DNA from: an uncultured Azospirillum sp.
GTDB taxonomy: Bacteria > Pseudomonadota > Alphaproteobacteria > Azospirillales > Azospirillaceae
Length of the DNA stretch: 52,818 nt
Direction: 5' to 3'
Assembly (NCBI RefSeq): GCF_946480385.1
Contig: NZ_CAMLJP010000035.1
Location: 1-52,818, forward strand
The notes below the pieces were generated by a model. The model saw only the letters and a list, made by a program, of their open reading frames with translations, did no database searches and was not told the origin of the DNA. Shown here piece after piece: positions 1-7,767 of this stretch (positions are counted from its first letter, which is position 1; each line of letters starts with the position of its first letter). The position numbers and the translations under genes are program-made.

Positions 1-105
1 CCCCCCGTGGTTTTGTTTGTGGGGGGCCCCCCCCCCGCCACCCCCCCCCCCCGGGTGCCCCCCCCCCCCCCGGGGGGGTGGGGTTGGGGGGGGGGCCCCC
101 GCGCG
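1..105. repeat. Low-complexity poly-G/poly-C tract at window start
   Basis: The first hundred or so bases are almost only runs of C and G (homopolymers up to about 15 bases) with a few T and A. The composition is unlike anything else in the window and no gene can be supported here; the two short open frames over it are proline/glycine-rich nonsense. It could be a real G-tract region able to form quadruplexes. It could equally be low-quality sequence at a contig end, which I think more likely because the tracts are irregular. Confidence 0.6.
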
Positions 106-162
106 GCGAGGATCTGCAAGCATCACGCGCTCCCCGTTCCCCACCAAATCCACTCCATGCAC

Positions 163-201
163 CCCCCTCACCCCGACCCTCTCCCCGGGGGGAGAGGGAG
201 A
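163..201. repeat. Short palindromic intergenic repeat (REP-like)
   Basis: A pyrimidine-rich lead-in is followed by a perfect 10-bp inverted repeat, CCCTCTCCCC (177-186) and GGGGAGAGGG (189-198). The CTCACCCC-GACCCTCTCCCC pattern with its purine-rich mirror is a common extragenic palindrome in high-GC proteobacteria (established knowledge; no copy-number check possible here). It lies about 280 bases before the first gene and could end transcription coming from outside the window. Confidence 0.45.
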
Positions 202-230
202 ATGAAACACTGAACACCACCCCGAAAACT

Positions 231-255
231 GTTCCATAGCGTTCCAAATGTTCCA
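231..255 (+). promoter_or_regulatory. Three direct GTTCCA repeats upstream of the polyene operon
   Basis: GTTCCA occurs at 231-236, 241-246 and 250-255, so the copies are spaced 10 and 9 bases apart, about one helical turn. Such helically phased direct repeats are typical of binding sites for activators or response regulators that bind as a row of monomers. They sit about 225 bases before the acyl carrier protein gene, in the only non-coding stretch before the long operon. The rest of 256-480 is relatively AT-rich and probably holds the promoter, but I cannot fix a -35/-10 pair. No regulator gene lies nearby to name a binder. Confidence 0.3.
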
Positions 256-480
256 CTTCCAGGGCGCAACCCACCCCTGGCCACCACCCCTAGAAAGAAA
301 CTCAATCTTTAACAAAACAAATTGATCACTCCAAAATAATGATGGCGCGGCTTCGGGTGCCTAGCTATCGTGACGTCTGAAATTGCGAATCCTGCCACTT
401 CAATACGGCGTTCTATACCCAATGGTTATATCTAAAGGGGTAGAACATCCCAGAAGCGACAGGCGTTGCTTTAGTGAGGC

Positions 481-759
481 ATGATGAGTGACTTGCAGAC
501 CCTGTCGCCAACCGAACTTGAATTGGCGACGCTGATCGTGAACACCCTCACCCTGGAAGCCGACCCGGAGGACATCGACCCGGACGCCCCTCTCTATGGC
601 GAAGGGCTGGGCCTCGATTCCATCGACATCCTGGAGGTGGCGCTCGCCGTCTCGAAGACCTACGGGGTGAAGCTGCGGGCGGACGACGAGAACAACACGA
701 AGATCTTCTCCTCGCTGCGCACCCTGAACAGCCACATCCAGCAGCTCAAAGCCGCCTGA
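481..759 (+). CDS. Acyl carrier protein of polyene synthase
   Basis: This 92-residue protein is an acyl carrier protein. The motif GLGLDSIDILEV places the phosphopantetheine-carrying serine at about residue 47, and the family's acidic four-helix pattern is visible. It should carry the growing polyene chain in the cytoplasm. It is first in a 12-gene same-strand operon, and its stop overlaps the next start by one base (TGATG). Two adjacent ATG codons compete as starts (481 and 484); GAGG at 476-479 is a better distance from 484. Aryl polyene clusters such as the E. coli ape locus usually have two carrier proteins (ApeE and ApeF); only one is found here. Confidence 0.9.
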   Translation: MMSDLQTLSPTELELATLIVNTLTLEADPEDIDPDAPLYGEGLGLDSIDILEVALAVSKTYGVKLRADDENNTKIFSSLRTLNSHIQQLKAA

Positions 760-1403
760 TGCCGTCCGCCGCCGCCTGGACCAGGGGAGGGGCCGCGGTG
801 GGCGCCGGCCTGTCGCTCTTCGCGCTCTATCCCCTGCTGGTCCATGGCGCCATCGTCGCCGATCTCGACGCCGACACCGCGCTGGTGCTGGCTCTGGTGC
901 AGGCCGGGGTCACCGGGCTGGTGGTGAGCCGTGCCGCCCCGCGCTTCCGCTGGATCGCGCTGGCCGGCGCCATCGCCCTGTTCGGCCTGTCCTGGCGCTC
1001 CGCCCGCGACGGGCTGCTGGCCGCCTCGGCGATCAGCCATGCCGCCATCTATGTCGGGCTGCTCACCCTGTTCGGCCGCACCCTGCTGGCCGGGCGGGAG
1101 CCGCTGATCACCTGGATCGCCCGGCGCATCCGCGGCAGCCTGACCGACGAGATGCTGGTCTACACCCGCCGCGTCACCATCGCCTGGTGCCTTTTCTTCG
1201 CCGGCCAGCTGGCGATGTCGGCCCTGCTGTTTGCCTTCGCCCCGCCGGCGGTGTGGTCCTTCTTCATCAACGTCCTCGACCTGCCGCTGGTCGCTGCGAT
1301 GTTCCTGACGGAATACGCCTACCGCCTGCGCAAGTTCTGGAACTACTCCCACGGCTCCATCGCCGACGTCGTCCGCGTCTTTTCGGAGCGGCCTAATCTA
1401 TGA
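759..1403 (+). CDS. Small integral membrane protein of aryl-polyene-type cluster (ApeG/COG4648-like)
   Basis: The 214-residue protein has five or six hydrophobic segments (about residues 14-34, 45-63, 68-82, 95-112, then two from about 145 to 190) and a basic loop near residue 120. Its place between the carrier protein and the AMP-ligase is the place of the conserved membrane protein ApeG in aryl polyene clusters. The family has no established enzymatic role and may anchor or organise the synthase at the inner membrane (inference). It is coupled on both sides: it starts inside the stop of the carrier gene and overlaps the next gene by four bases (ATGA). Confidence 0.75.
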   Translation: MPSAAAWTRGGAAVGAGLSLFALYPLLVHGAIVADLDADTALVLALVQAGVTGLVVSRAAPRFRWIALAGAIALFGLSWRSARDGLLAASAISHAAIYVGLLTLFGRTLLAGREPLITWIARRIRGSLTDEMLVYTRRVTIAWCLFFAGQLAMSALLFAFAPPAVWSFFINVLDLPLVAAMFLTEYAYRLRKFWNYSHGSIADVVRVFSERPNL

Positions 1404-2758
1404 CGATGCTGTCCACCACCCGCCTGCCGCTGCTGCGCCACGGCGGTCCCGACGACCTGTTCGCCTGGCATGACGGCCGGCCGGTGACGGTGCGCGCCTA
1501 CCTCGCCGCCGTGCGCGATCTGGCCCGCCGCCTGCCGGACGGCGCCTATCTGCTGAACCTGTGCGGCGACCGCCTGGGCTTCGCCGTCGGTCTGGGTACG
1601 GCCCTGCTGCGCCGGCAGATCTGCCTGCATCCCCCCAACGACACCCCGGCGACGCTGCGCCAGCTGGAAGAGAGCTATCCCGGCCTGATCTGCCTGACCG
1701 ATGCCGGCGCGACCTACCCCGGCATGACCTGCGTCGAGGCGCTTCCCCCCAGCGGCCTCGACAGCCTGACCGGCTCGCCCTTCGATGCCGACCTCTCCTT
1801 CCCGGCCGATCAGGTGGCGGCCATCGCCTTCACCTCCGGCTCCACCGGCCGGCCGATGCCGCAGGTGAAAAGCTGGGGCACCCTGGTGCGCAGCGTCCAT
1901 GGCGCCGGCACCGCGCTGGAGATCGCCGATCTCGGCTCCGCCGGTCTGGTCGGCACCGTGCCGCACCAGCACATGTACGGGCTGGAGTCGGTCATCCTGC
2001 TGGCGCTCCAGCACGGCTTGGTCCTGCATGGCGGCCGGCCCCTCTTCCCCGCCGACATCGCCGCCAGCCTCGCCGACCTGCCCGGCCGCCGCATCCTGGT
2101 GACCACCCCGGTCCACCTGCAGGCCCTGCTCGCCGACGGCACCGCCCTGCCGCCGCTCGACTTCATCCTCTGCGCCACCGCCCCGCTGGCTCCGCAGCTC
2201 GCCATCGACGCCGAAGCCCGGCTGGGCGCCCCGCTGCACGAGATCTACGGCTGTTCGGAGACCGGCCAGCTCGCCGTCCGCCGCACCAGCGCCACGGCCG
2301 AATGGCTCTGCATCGACGGCATCCGCCTGCGCCAGGACGAGCAAGGCACCTGGGCTTCCGGCGACTTCCTCGACGGCGAGACGCTGCTGGCCGACGTGAT
2401 CGAGCTGAAGAGCGACACCCGCTTCATCCTGCACGGCCGCTCCGCCGATCAGGTCAACATCGCCGGCAAACGCAGCTCGCTGGCCTTCCTCAACCACCAT
2501 CTGAACTCGATCGAGGGCGTGACGGACGGCGTGTTCTTCATGCCGCGGGAGGGGGACAGCGGGACCACCCGCCTCGCCGCCCTGGTGGTTGCCCCCGGCC
2601 TGACCGCCGAGACCCTGCAGGCCTGCCTGCGCGAGCGGATCGACCCGATCTTCCTGCCGCGCCCCCTGCGCTTCGTCGATGCCCTGCCGCGCAACCCGAC
2701 CGGCAAGCTGCCGCGCGAGGCCCTGCTGCGGATGCTCGACGACAGCAAGCGCGACTAG
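1400..2758 (+). CDS. AMP-dependent acyl/aryl ligase (ApeH-like)
   Basis: This 452-residue adenylate-forming enzyme has the phosphate-binding motif FTSGSTGRPMPQVK at about residues 143-156, an adenine/acid motif YGCSETGQ near 283, and the C-terminal NPTGKLPRE whose lysine (about 434) completes adenylation. In aryl polyene and xanthomonadin clusters the equivalent enzyme activates the aromatic starter acid and loads it onto the carrier protein. The actual substrate cannot be read from the sequence; 4-hydroxycinnamate/benzoate-type acids are the family expectation. The enzyme is shorter than typical 500-600-residue acyl-CoA synthetases, as is usual for this cluster type. The start ATG overlaps the previous stop. 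Confidence 0.85.
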   Translation: MTMLSTTRLPLLRHGGPDDLFAWHDGRPVTVRAYLAAVRDLARRLPDGAYLLNLCGDRLGFAVGLGTALLRRQICLHPPNDTPATLRQLEESYPGLICLTDAGATYPGMTCVEALPPSGLDSLTGSPFDADLSFPADQVAAIAFTSGSTGRPMPQVKSWGTLVRSVHGAGTALEIADLGSAGLVGTVPHQHMYGLESVILLALQHGLVLHGGRPLFPADIAASLADLPGRRILVTTPVHLQALLADGTALPPLDFILCATAPLAPQLAIDAEARLGAPLHEIYGCSETGQLAVRRTSATAEWLCIDGIRLRQDEQGTWASGDFLDGETLLADVIELKSDTRFILHGRSADQVNIAGKRSSLAFLNHHLNSIEGVTDGVFFMPREGDSGTTRLAALVVAPGLTAETLQACLRERIDPIFLPRPLRFVDALPRNPTGKLPREALLRMLDDSKRD

Positions 2759-2769
2759 GTGCCGCCGCC

Positions 2770-3063
2770 GTGCCCAACCAGACCGACATCCACTTCCCCG
2801 CCGACCATCCCACCGCCGCCGGGCATTTCCCCGGCAACCCGATCATTCCGGGGGCCGTCCTGCTCGACACCGCCCTGACGGCCATCGCCGCGGCGGAGGG
2901 ACTCACTCCCGGCCCCTGTCACCTCCGCTCCGCCAAGTTCCTGCACCCGGTCCGCCCGGGCGACCGCATGCTCGTCGAATGGCAAGCCACCGCAGCCGGC
3001 GGCATCGCCTTCACCGGCAGCGTGGCAGGCCGCCCCGTAATGACCGGCAGCGTGACCTCATGA
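2770..3063 (+). CDS. Hotdog-fold 3-hydroxyacyl-ACP dehydratase (ApeI-like)
   Basis: A small 97-residue hotdog protein starting with GTG at 2770, eleven bases after the ligase stop. It has the FabA/FabZ signature GHFPGNPIIPG (about residues 19-29), with the catalytic histidine in GHFPG; an aspartate (LLD) follows where FabZ has its active-site glutamate. It should dehydrate 3-hydroxyacyl chains to make the conjugated double bonds, alongside the second dehydratase at 10576. It overlaps the next gene by four bases (ATGA). A much longer open frame covers it, but the upstream part of that frame is out of phase with the ligase and is not coding. Confidence 0.8.
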   Translation: MPNQTDIHFPADHPTAAGHFPGNPIIPGAVLLDTALTAIAAAEGLTPGPCHLRSAKFLHPVRPGDRMLVEWQATAAGGIAFTGSVAGRPVMTGSVTS

Positions 3064-4022
3064 AGCTACCCCTGCGCGCCAAGCCGACAGCGGATGCCGC
3101 GGCCTCTCCCATCGCCCCGCCGCCGCGCCGCCGTCGCCGCAAGGAGTGGATGACCCGGCCGGAGCGCAGCACGACCGCCGCCATCAAGTTCATCGTCTGG
3201 GTCGCGCTGCGGCTCGGCCGACGGGCGGCTCGGCTGCTGCTTTATCCGATCTGCCTCTATTTCGTCCTGTTCTCGCGCAAGCCGCGCCGGGCTTCGGCGC
3301 TGTTCCTGTCCAAGGCGCTGGGCCGCACCCCCGGCTTCGGCGACCTGTTCCGCCACTATCACGTCTTCGCCGCCTGCCTGCTCGACCGCGTCTTCTTCCT
3401 GAACGACCAGTCCGACGATTTCGACATCCGCGTCCATGGCGAGGACATCGTCATCGACCTGATGCAGCGGGGGGAGGGTTGCCTGCTGATCGGCGCCCAT
3501 ATGGGCAGCTTCGAGGCGATCCGCATGCTGGGCCACCGCCAGCGCGACCTTCGCGTCAGCTTGGTGATGTATGAGGAGAACGCCCGCAAGATCAACTCGG
3601 TGCTCAATGCGATCAACCCGCTGCTGTCGATGGAGGTGATCGGGCTGGGCCGGCCGGATTCGATGCTGCGCGTGCGCGAAAGGCTGGATCAGGGGCACTT
3701 CGTCGGCATGCTCGCCGACCGCACCCTGGACGGCGAGGAGGAGGTCCGCCTGCCCTTCCTCGGCCAGCCGGCAGGCTTCGCACTGGGTCCCTTCCAGTTG
3801 GCGGCAATGCTGAAGCGGCCGGTGGTGCTGATGGTCGGGATTTATCAAGGCGGCCGGCGCTACGACGTCCATTTCGAGCGCATCGCCGACTTCTCCGATG
3901 TGCCGGTGCAGGACCGGCCGGGCCTTGTCCGCTGGGCGGCCGGGCGCTTCGCCGACCGGCTGGAGCATCACGCCCTGTCCTCCCCCTACAACTGGTTCAA
4001 TTTCTATGATTTCTGGAAATAG
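3060..4022 (+). CDS. HtrB/LpxL-like lysophospholipid acyltransferase
   Basis: The 320-residue protein has a basic N-terminus (RRRRRK near residue 25), one membrane anchor at about 40-65, and then the lipid A acyltransferase-type domain. The HX4E catalytic motif is in GAHMGSFE (about residue 147), followed by the block GMLADRTLDGEEEVRLPF near 220. It probably transfers an acyl or aryl-polyene chain onto a lipid or sugar headgroup at the inner membrane, as ApeK-type proteins are thought to do. It begins in the stop codon of the dehydratase, and its 3' end overlaps the LolA-like gene by 17 bases. Confidence 0.8.
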   Translation: MKLPLRAKPTADAAASPIAPPPRRRRRKEWMTRPERSTTAAIKFIVWVALRLGRRAARLLLYPICLYFVLFSRKPRRASALFLSKALGRTPGFGDLFRHYHVFAACLLDRVFFLNDQSDDFDIRVHGEDIVIDLMQRGEGCLLIGAHMGSFEAIRMLGHRQRDLRVSLVMYEENARKINSVLNAINPLLSMEVIGLGRPDSMLRVRERLDQGHFVGMLADRTLDGEEEVRLPFLGQPAGFALGPFQLAAMLKRPVVLMVGIYQGGRRYDVHFERIADFSDVPVQDRPGLVRWAAGRFADRLEHHALSSPYNWFNFYDFWK

Positions 4023-4608
4023 ACCGGCCCGCCGCCCGATCCTTGTGGGCTTGGGAGCCCTCCTGCTGGCCGGTGCGGTCCCGTCGCAGGCGGCCGAATC
4101 CTGGGGCCTGGAGGATTTGTTCGCCCGCTTCGCCCGGATCCCCAGTTCCAACGCCCGCTTCACCGAGACGCGCGAGATCGGCCTGCTGACGACTCCGCTG
4201 GAAAGCAGCGGCACGCTGACCTACCGCCGCCCTGATTTCCTCGAAAAGCGCACCCTGCAACCCCAGCCGGAAGGCCTGCGGCTGGAGGGCGACCGGCTGA
4301 CCCTGACCCAGGCGGACGGCGCGTCGCGCACATTGTCGATCTCCGCCATGCCGGAGATCCAGACCTATGTGGAGAGCATCCGCGCCACTCTGCGCGGCGA
4401 CGTGCCGACCCTCATGCGCTTCTACGAGGTGGCTTTGGAAGGCACGCCGCAGGACTGGCGCATGCAGCTGACCCCGCGGGCGGAGGAGGCGCGCAAGATC
4501 GTCCAGCGCATCCTCATCGCCGGCCGCGACGCCACCATCCGCCGGATCGAGGTCCTCCAGGCCGACGGCGACCGCTCCATTATGACCATACAGCCCGACC
4601 CGGCATGA
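4006..4608 (+). CDS. LolA-like periplasmic lipid carrier (ApeM-like)
   Basis: A 200-residue exported protein with an N-terminal signal peptide (hydrophobic core ILVGLGALLLAGAV, likely cleaved after PSQAA), then a mature domain with the LolA/LolB-type pattern: an SSNARFTETREIGLL strand near residue 45 and a GTLTYRRPDFLEK hairpin. These proteins are hydrophobic beta-barrel half-shells that carry lipids across the periplasm. In aryl polyene clusters they are thought to move the product to the outer membrane. The start at 4006 lies inside the previous gene; there is no better start downstream because the signal peptide would be lost. The 3' end overlaps the exporter gene (ATGA). Confidence 0.8.
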   Translation: MISGNRPARRPILVGLGALLLAGAVPSQAAESWGLEDLFARFARIPSSNARFTETREIGLLTTPLESSGTLTYRRPDFLEKRTLQPQPEGLRLEGDRLTLTQADGASRTLSISAMPEIQTYVESIRATLRGDVPTLMRFYEVALEGTPQDWRMQLTPRAEEARKIVQRILIAGRDATIRRIEVLQADGDRSIMTIQPDPA

Positions 4609-6968
4609 CGGCGGCGGTGCGACGGGGTGGATGGGCCGTTGCGCTGTGGCTGGCCGGGCTGATCGCCTCCTGCGGCCTGCTGGTGGCGCGCACCCCGGTC
4701 ACCGCCGACCTGTCCGCCTTCCTGCCGCGTTCCCCCTCCGCCACCCAGCAATTGCTGGTCGACCAGCTGCGCGACGGCGTCGTCTCCCGCCTGATCCTGA
4801 TCGCCATCGAAGGCGACGCGCCGGATCGCCTGACCGGCCTTAGCCGCGCCCTCGCCGCCCGGCTGCGCGGCAACCCGCTGGTGGCGGCGGTCGAGAATGG
4901 CGAGCGGACGGGGCGCGGTGCCGACGGCGCCTATCTCTGGTCCAACCGCTATCTGCTCAGCCCCGCCGTCACCCCCGACCGCTTCACCGCCGAGGGTCTG
5001 CACGAAGCCCTGCAGAACGACCTGCGCCTACTGCAATCGCCCGCCGGCATGGCCCTGAAGCAGGCCCTCCCAGCCGACCCCACGGCAGAGATCCTGCGCC
5101 TGACCGATCGGATGCTGGGCGACGCCACAGGCCCGGCCAGCCGCGACGGCGTGTGGGTGTCGGCCGACGGGGCGCGGGCACTGCTGCTGGTGCAGACCAC
5201 CGCCCCCGGCTTCGACATGGACGCCCAGCAGAAGACGCTCGACCTGATCCGCGGCGCCTTCGACGAGGCGCGGGCGGCAACCGGCTCCGCCCGACTGGTG
5301 ATGACCGGGCCGGCCGTCTTCTCCGTCCAGACACGCGACCGGATCGAGGCGGACGCCAGGCGCTCCTCAATCATCGCCACGGCGCTGGTGGCCGGCGTGC
5401 TGCTGCTGGTCTACCGCTCCTTCCGCGCATTGGCCCTGTCGTTGCTTCCGGCGGCGACCGGCGCGCTGGCCGGCGTCGCGGCGGTCGGGCTGGGTTTCGG
5501 CACGGTACATGGCATCACGCTGGGGTTCGGCGTCACCCTGCTGGGCGAAAGCGTCGATTACGCAATCTACCTGTTCACCCAGACCCAGCCGGGCAGCCCG
5601 GCGCGGCGCACCCTGCTGCGCATCTGGCCGACGCTACTGCTGGGGGTCGCGACCTCCGTCGTCGGCTTCGGCACGATGCTATTTTCCAGCTTCAGCGGCT
5701 TGGCGCAGCTTGGCCTGTTCTCCATCACCGGGCTGGTGGTGGCATTGGCGGTCACCCGCTGGGTGCTGCCGGTCCTGCTGCCGGAGGGCTACTCCACCGA
5801 ACGCCCGGCAAGGCTGGCACCGCTGCTGACCACCCTGACACGTGCGGCCCCGGCCTTGCGCCTGCCCCTGGCCGCCGTAACGCTGCTGTCTCTGGTATGG
5901 CTGGCCTATCAGGGCCCGACCGTCTGGTCGGCCGAGCTGTCCAGCCTCAGCCCGATCGCGGAAGCCGACCAGCGGCTTGACGAAGCGTTGCGCCGCGACC
6001 TCGGCGCCCCCGACGCCGGCCATCTGCTGGTCACCAGCGCAGCCACGGTGGACGAGGCGTTGGCCGACGCCGAACGCCTGTCCACCCCGTTGGAGGCATT
6101 GGCCCGCGACCGTCTGATCGCCGGCTACGACTCTCCCGCCCTCGTCCTTCCGAGCCAAACGGCGCAGCGCGCCCGCCAAGCCGCCCTGCCGCCGGCCGAC
6201 CAACTGCGGACTGCCCTGACCCAAGCCCTGCAAGGTCTGCCCTTTCGCCCCGATGCCTTCACCCCCTTCCTGACCGACGCGGAAAAGGCGCGGACACAAC
6301 CGCTGCTGACGCCGGCCAGCCTGGACGGCACCAGCCTGAAGCTGAAATTCGACTCCCTGCTGGTCCGCACCGGAACCGGCTGGACCGCGATGCTGCCCCT
6401 GCGCGGCGTCACCGATCCGCAGACGCTCGCCACCCGGCTGGCCGGCGATCCGGCGGCAAAGGGCGCCATCCTGCTGAACCTGAAGGAGGAATCCGACAGC
6501 CTGTACCGAACCTATAGGCAGGAGGCGCTGACGCTCGCCGTTCTCGGCGCCATCGCCATCACGGTGTTGCTGGCCGCAGCCCTGCGGTCGGTCCGCTCGC
6601 TGGTCGCGGCGGTGATGCCGCTGGCCGCGGCGGTGGTCATCACCATGGCGCTGCTGACCGCTCTGGGACAGGCACTGTCGGTCTTCCATCTGGTGGGCCT
6701 GCTGCTGGTGGTCGGTGTTGGCTCCAACTATTCCCTGCTGTTCGAGCGGCCGGAGCCGTCCGCCGCCTTGCGGGAACGTACCGTCGCCTCGGTCGCCATC
6801 GCCAACCTCTGCACGGTCATCGGCTTCGGCACGCTCGCGTTCTCCGCCATCCCCGTGCTGCATGGCATCGGCATGACGGTGGCCATCGGCGCCTTTCTCA
6901 GCCTCGCCTTCGCCGCGGTGCTGAGCCGGCGGCAGCCCTCCGGAACGGAGGGGCCCAGCCATGGCTGA
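4605..6968 (+). CDS. MMPL/RND-type lipid exporter (ApeN-like)
   Basis: The 787-residue transporter has the duplicated RND layout. One transmembrane helix (about residues 8-28) is followed by a periplasmic domain and a five-helix bundle at about 250-400, and the pattern then repeats with a helix near 420, a second periplasmic domain and a bundle at about 640-780. MMPL proteins flip or export lipids, and in xanthomonadin and aryl polyene loci this gene is needed to place the pigment in the outer membrane. It sits between the LolA-like carrier and the deacetylase gene, overlapping both, so these three are probably made together. Confidence 0.88.
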   Translation: MTAAVRRGGWAVALWLAGLIASCGLLVARTPVTADLSAFLPRSPSATQQLLVDQLRDGVVSRLILIAIEGDAPDRLTGLSRALAARLRGNPLVAAVENGERTGRGADGAYLWSNRYLLSPAVTPDRFTAEGLHEALQNDLRLLQSPAGMALKQALPADPTAEILRLTDRMLGDATGPASRDGVWVSADGARALLLVQTTAPGFDMDAQQKTLDLIRGAFDEARAATGSARLVMTGPAVFSVQTRDRIEADARRSSIIATALVAGVLLLVYRSFRALALSLLPAATGALAGVAAVGLGFGTVHGITLGFGVTLLGESVDYAIYLFTQTQPGSPARRTLLRIWPTLLLGVATSVVGFGTMLFSSFSGLAQLGLFSITGLVVALAVTRWVLPVLLPEGYSTERPARLAPLLTTLTRAAPALRLPLAAVTLLSLVWLAYQGPTVWSAELSSLSPIAEADQRLDEALRRDLGAPDAGHLLVTSAATVDEALADAERLSTPLEALARDRLIAGYDSPALVLPSQTAQRARQAALPPADQLRTALTQALQGLPFRPDAFTPFLTDAEKARTQPLLTPASLDGTSLKLKFDSLLVRTGTGWTAMLPLRGVTDPQTLATRLAGDPAAKGAILLNLKEESDSLYRTYRQEALTLAVLGAIAITVLLAAALRSVRSLVAAVMPLAAAVVITMALLTALGQALSVFHLVGLLLVVGVGSNYSLLFERPEPSAALRERTVASVAIANLCTVIGFGTLAFSAIPVLHGIGMTVAIGAFLSLAFAAVLSRRQPSGTEGPSHG

Positions 6969-7767
6969 CCGCCGTTGGACCCCATCGCCGCTGCTCCACG
7001 CATCGGCCGCCCTGCACGTCGCCGCCCTGGCCGGTGCGGCGGCTTTGCCCACGGCATGGCCTTGGGCGCTGGGCGCGGTCGCCGGCAACCATGCTCTGCT
7101 GGGAGCCGTCGGGCTCTGGCCGCGCAGCAGCCTGCTCGGTCCCAACCTGCGACGCCTGCCGGCGGAGAATGCGCGGCGGGGCCAAGTCGGCCTCTGCTTC
7201 GACGACGGCCCCGATCCGGAGGTGACGCCAGTGGTCCTCGATCAGCTCGACCGCGCGAACGCCAAGGCGAGCTTCTTCTGTATCGCCGACCGCGCCGCTC
7301 GCCATCCCGCCCTGATCGACGCCATCGTCCGCCGCGGCCATACGGTGGAGAACCACAGCTGGCACCATTCCCACCGCTTCGCCGCCATGGGCATCCGCGC
7401 CATCCGCCGCGAGGTGGGGGAGGCGCAACGCATCCTGACCGACCTCGCCGGCCGGCCACCGCGCTTCTTCAAGCCGCCGGCCGGTCTGCGCAATCCCCTG
7501 CTCGACCCTGTGCTCGCCGGCTTCGGCCTGCGTCTGGCGACCTGGACCCGGCGCGGCTACGACGCTGTGCGGCGCGACCCCGCCGGGGTGGAGCGGCGTC
7601 TTGTCCGCAATCTGGCCCCCGGCGACCTGCTGATGCTGCATGACGGCTCCGCCGCCCGCGACAACGATAACAGGCCGGTGGTGCTGACGGTGCTGCCGCA
7701 CCTGCTCGACACATTGGCCGCCCGTGGGCTGATCGCCGTTTCGCTGGAGGTGGTGGCCGATGACTGA
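6961..7767 (+). CDS. Polysaccharide deacetylase (CE4/NodB-like) in polyene operon
   Basis: This 268-residue protein has an N-terminal hydrophobic stretch (about residues 10-60, possibly two membrane segments) and a NodB homology domain. The CE4 motif 1 is FDDGPD (about 80-85, the catalytic base and first metal ligand) and the metal-binding HSxxH-type motif is HSWHH near 131. CE4 enzymes remove N- or O-acetyl groups from sugars in a metal-dependent way. In this operon it may trim an acetyl from a sugar headgroup added to the polyene (inference). It overlaps the exporter gene by eight bases and the methyltransferase by eight. Confidence 0.85.
   Translation: MADRRWTPSPLLHASAALHVAALAGAAALPTAWPWALGAVAGNHALLGAVGLWPRSSLLGPNLRRLPAENARRGQVGLCFDDGPDPEVTPVVLDQLDRANAKASFFCIADRAARHPALIDAIVRRGHTVENHSWHHSHRFAAMGIRAIRREVGEAQRILTDLAGRPPRFFKPPAGLRNPLLDPVLAGFGLRLATWTRRGYDAVRRDPAGVERRLVRNLAPGDLLMLHDGSAARDNDNRPVVLTVLPHLLDTLAARGLIAVSLEVVADD

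Noticed and set aside
7..213. Two short open frames over the poly-G/C tract
   Set aside because: They are only Pro/Gly runs from homopolymers, with no start signal or family pattern.
1561..2769. Long plus-strand frame overlapping the ligase gene (continuing into the small dehydratase)
   Set aside because: Arg/Pro/Ala-rich translation in the wrong phase of the ligase; only its end, from GTG 2770, is a real gene.
5679..7145. 488-residue minus-strand frame over the exporter gene
   Set aside because: It is a Gln/Gly/Arg-rich antisense shadow typical of high-GC coding DNA; the plus strand has clear MMPL and CE4 motifs.
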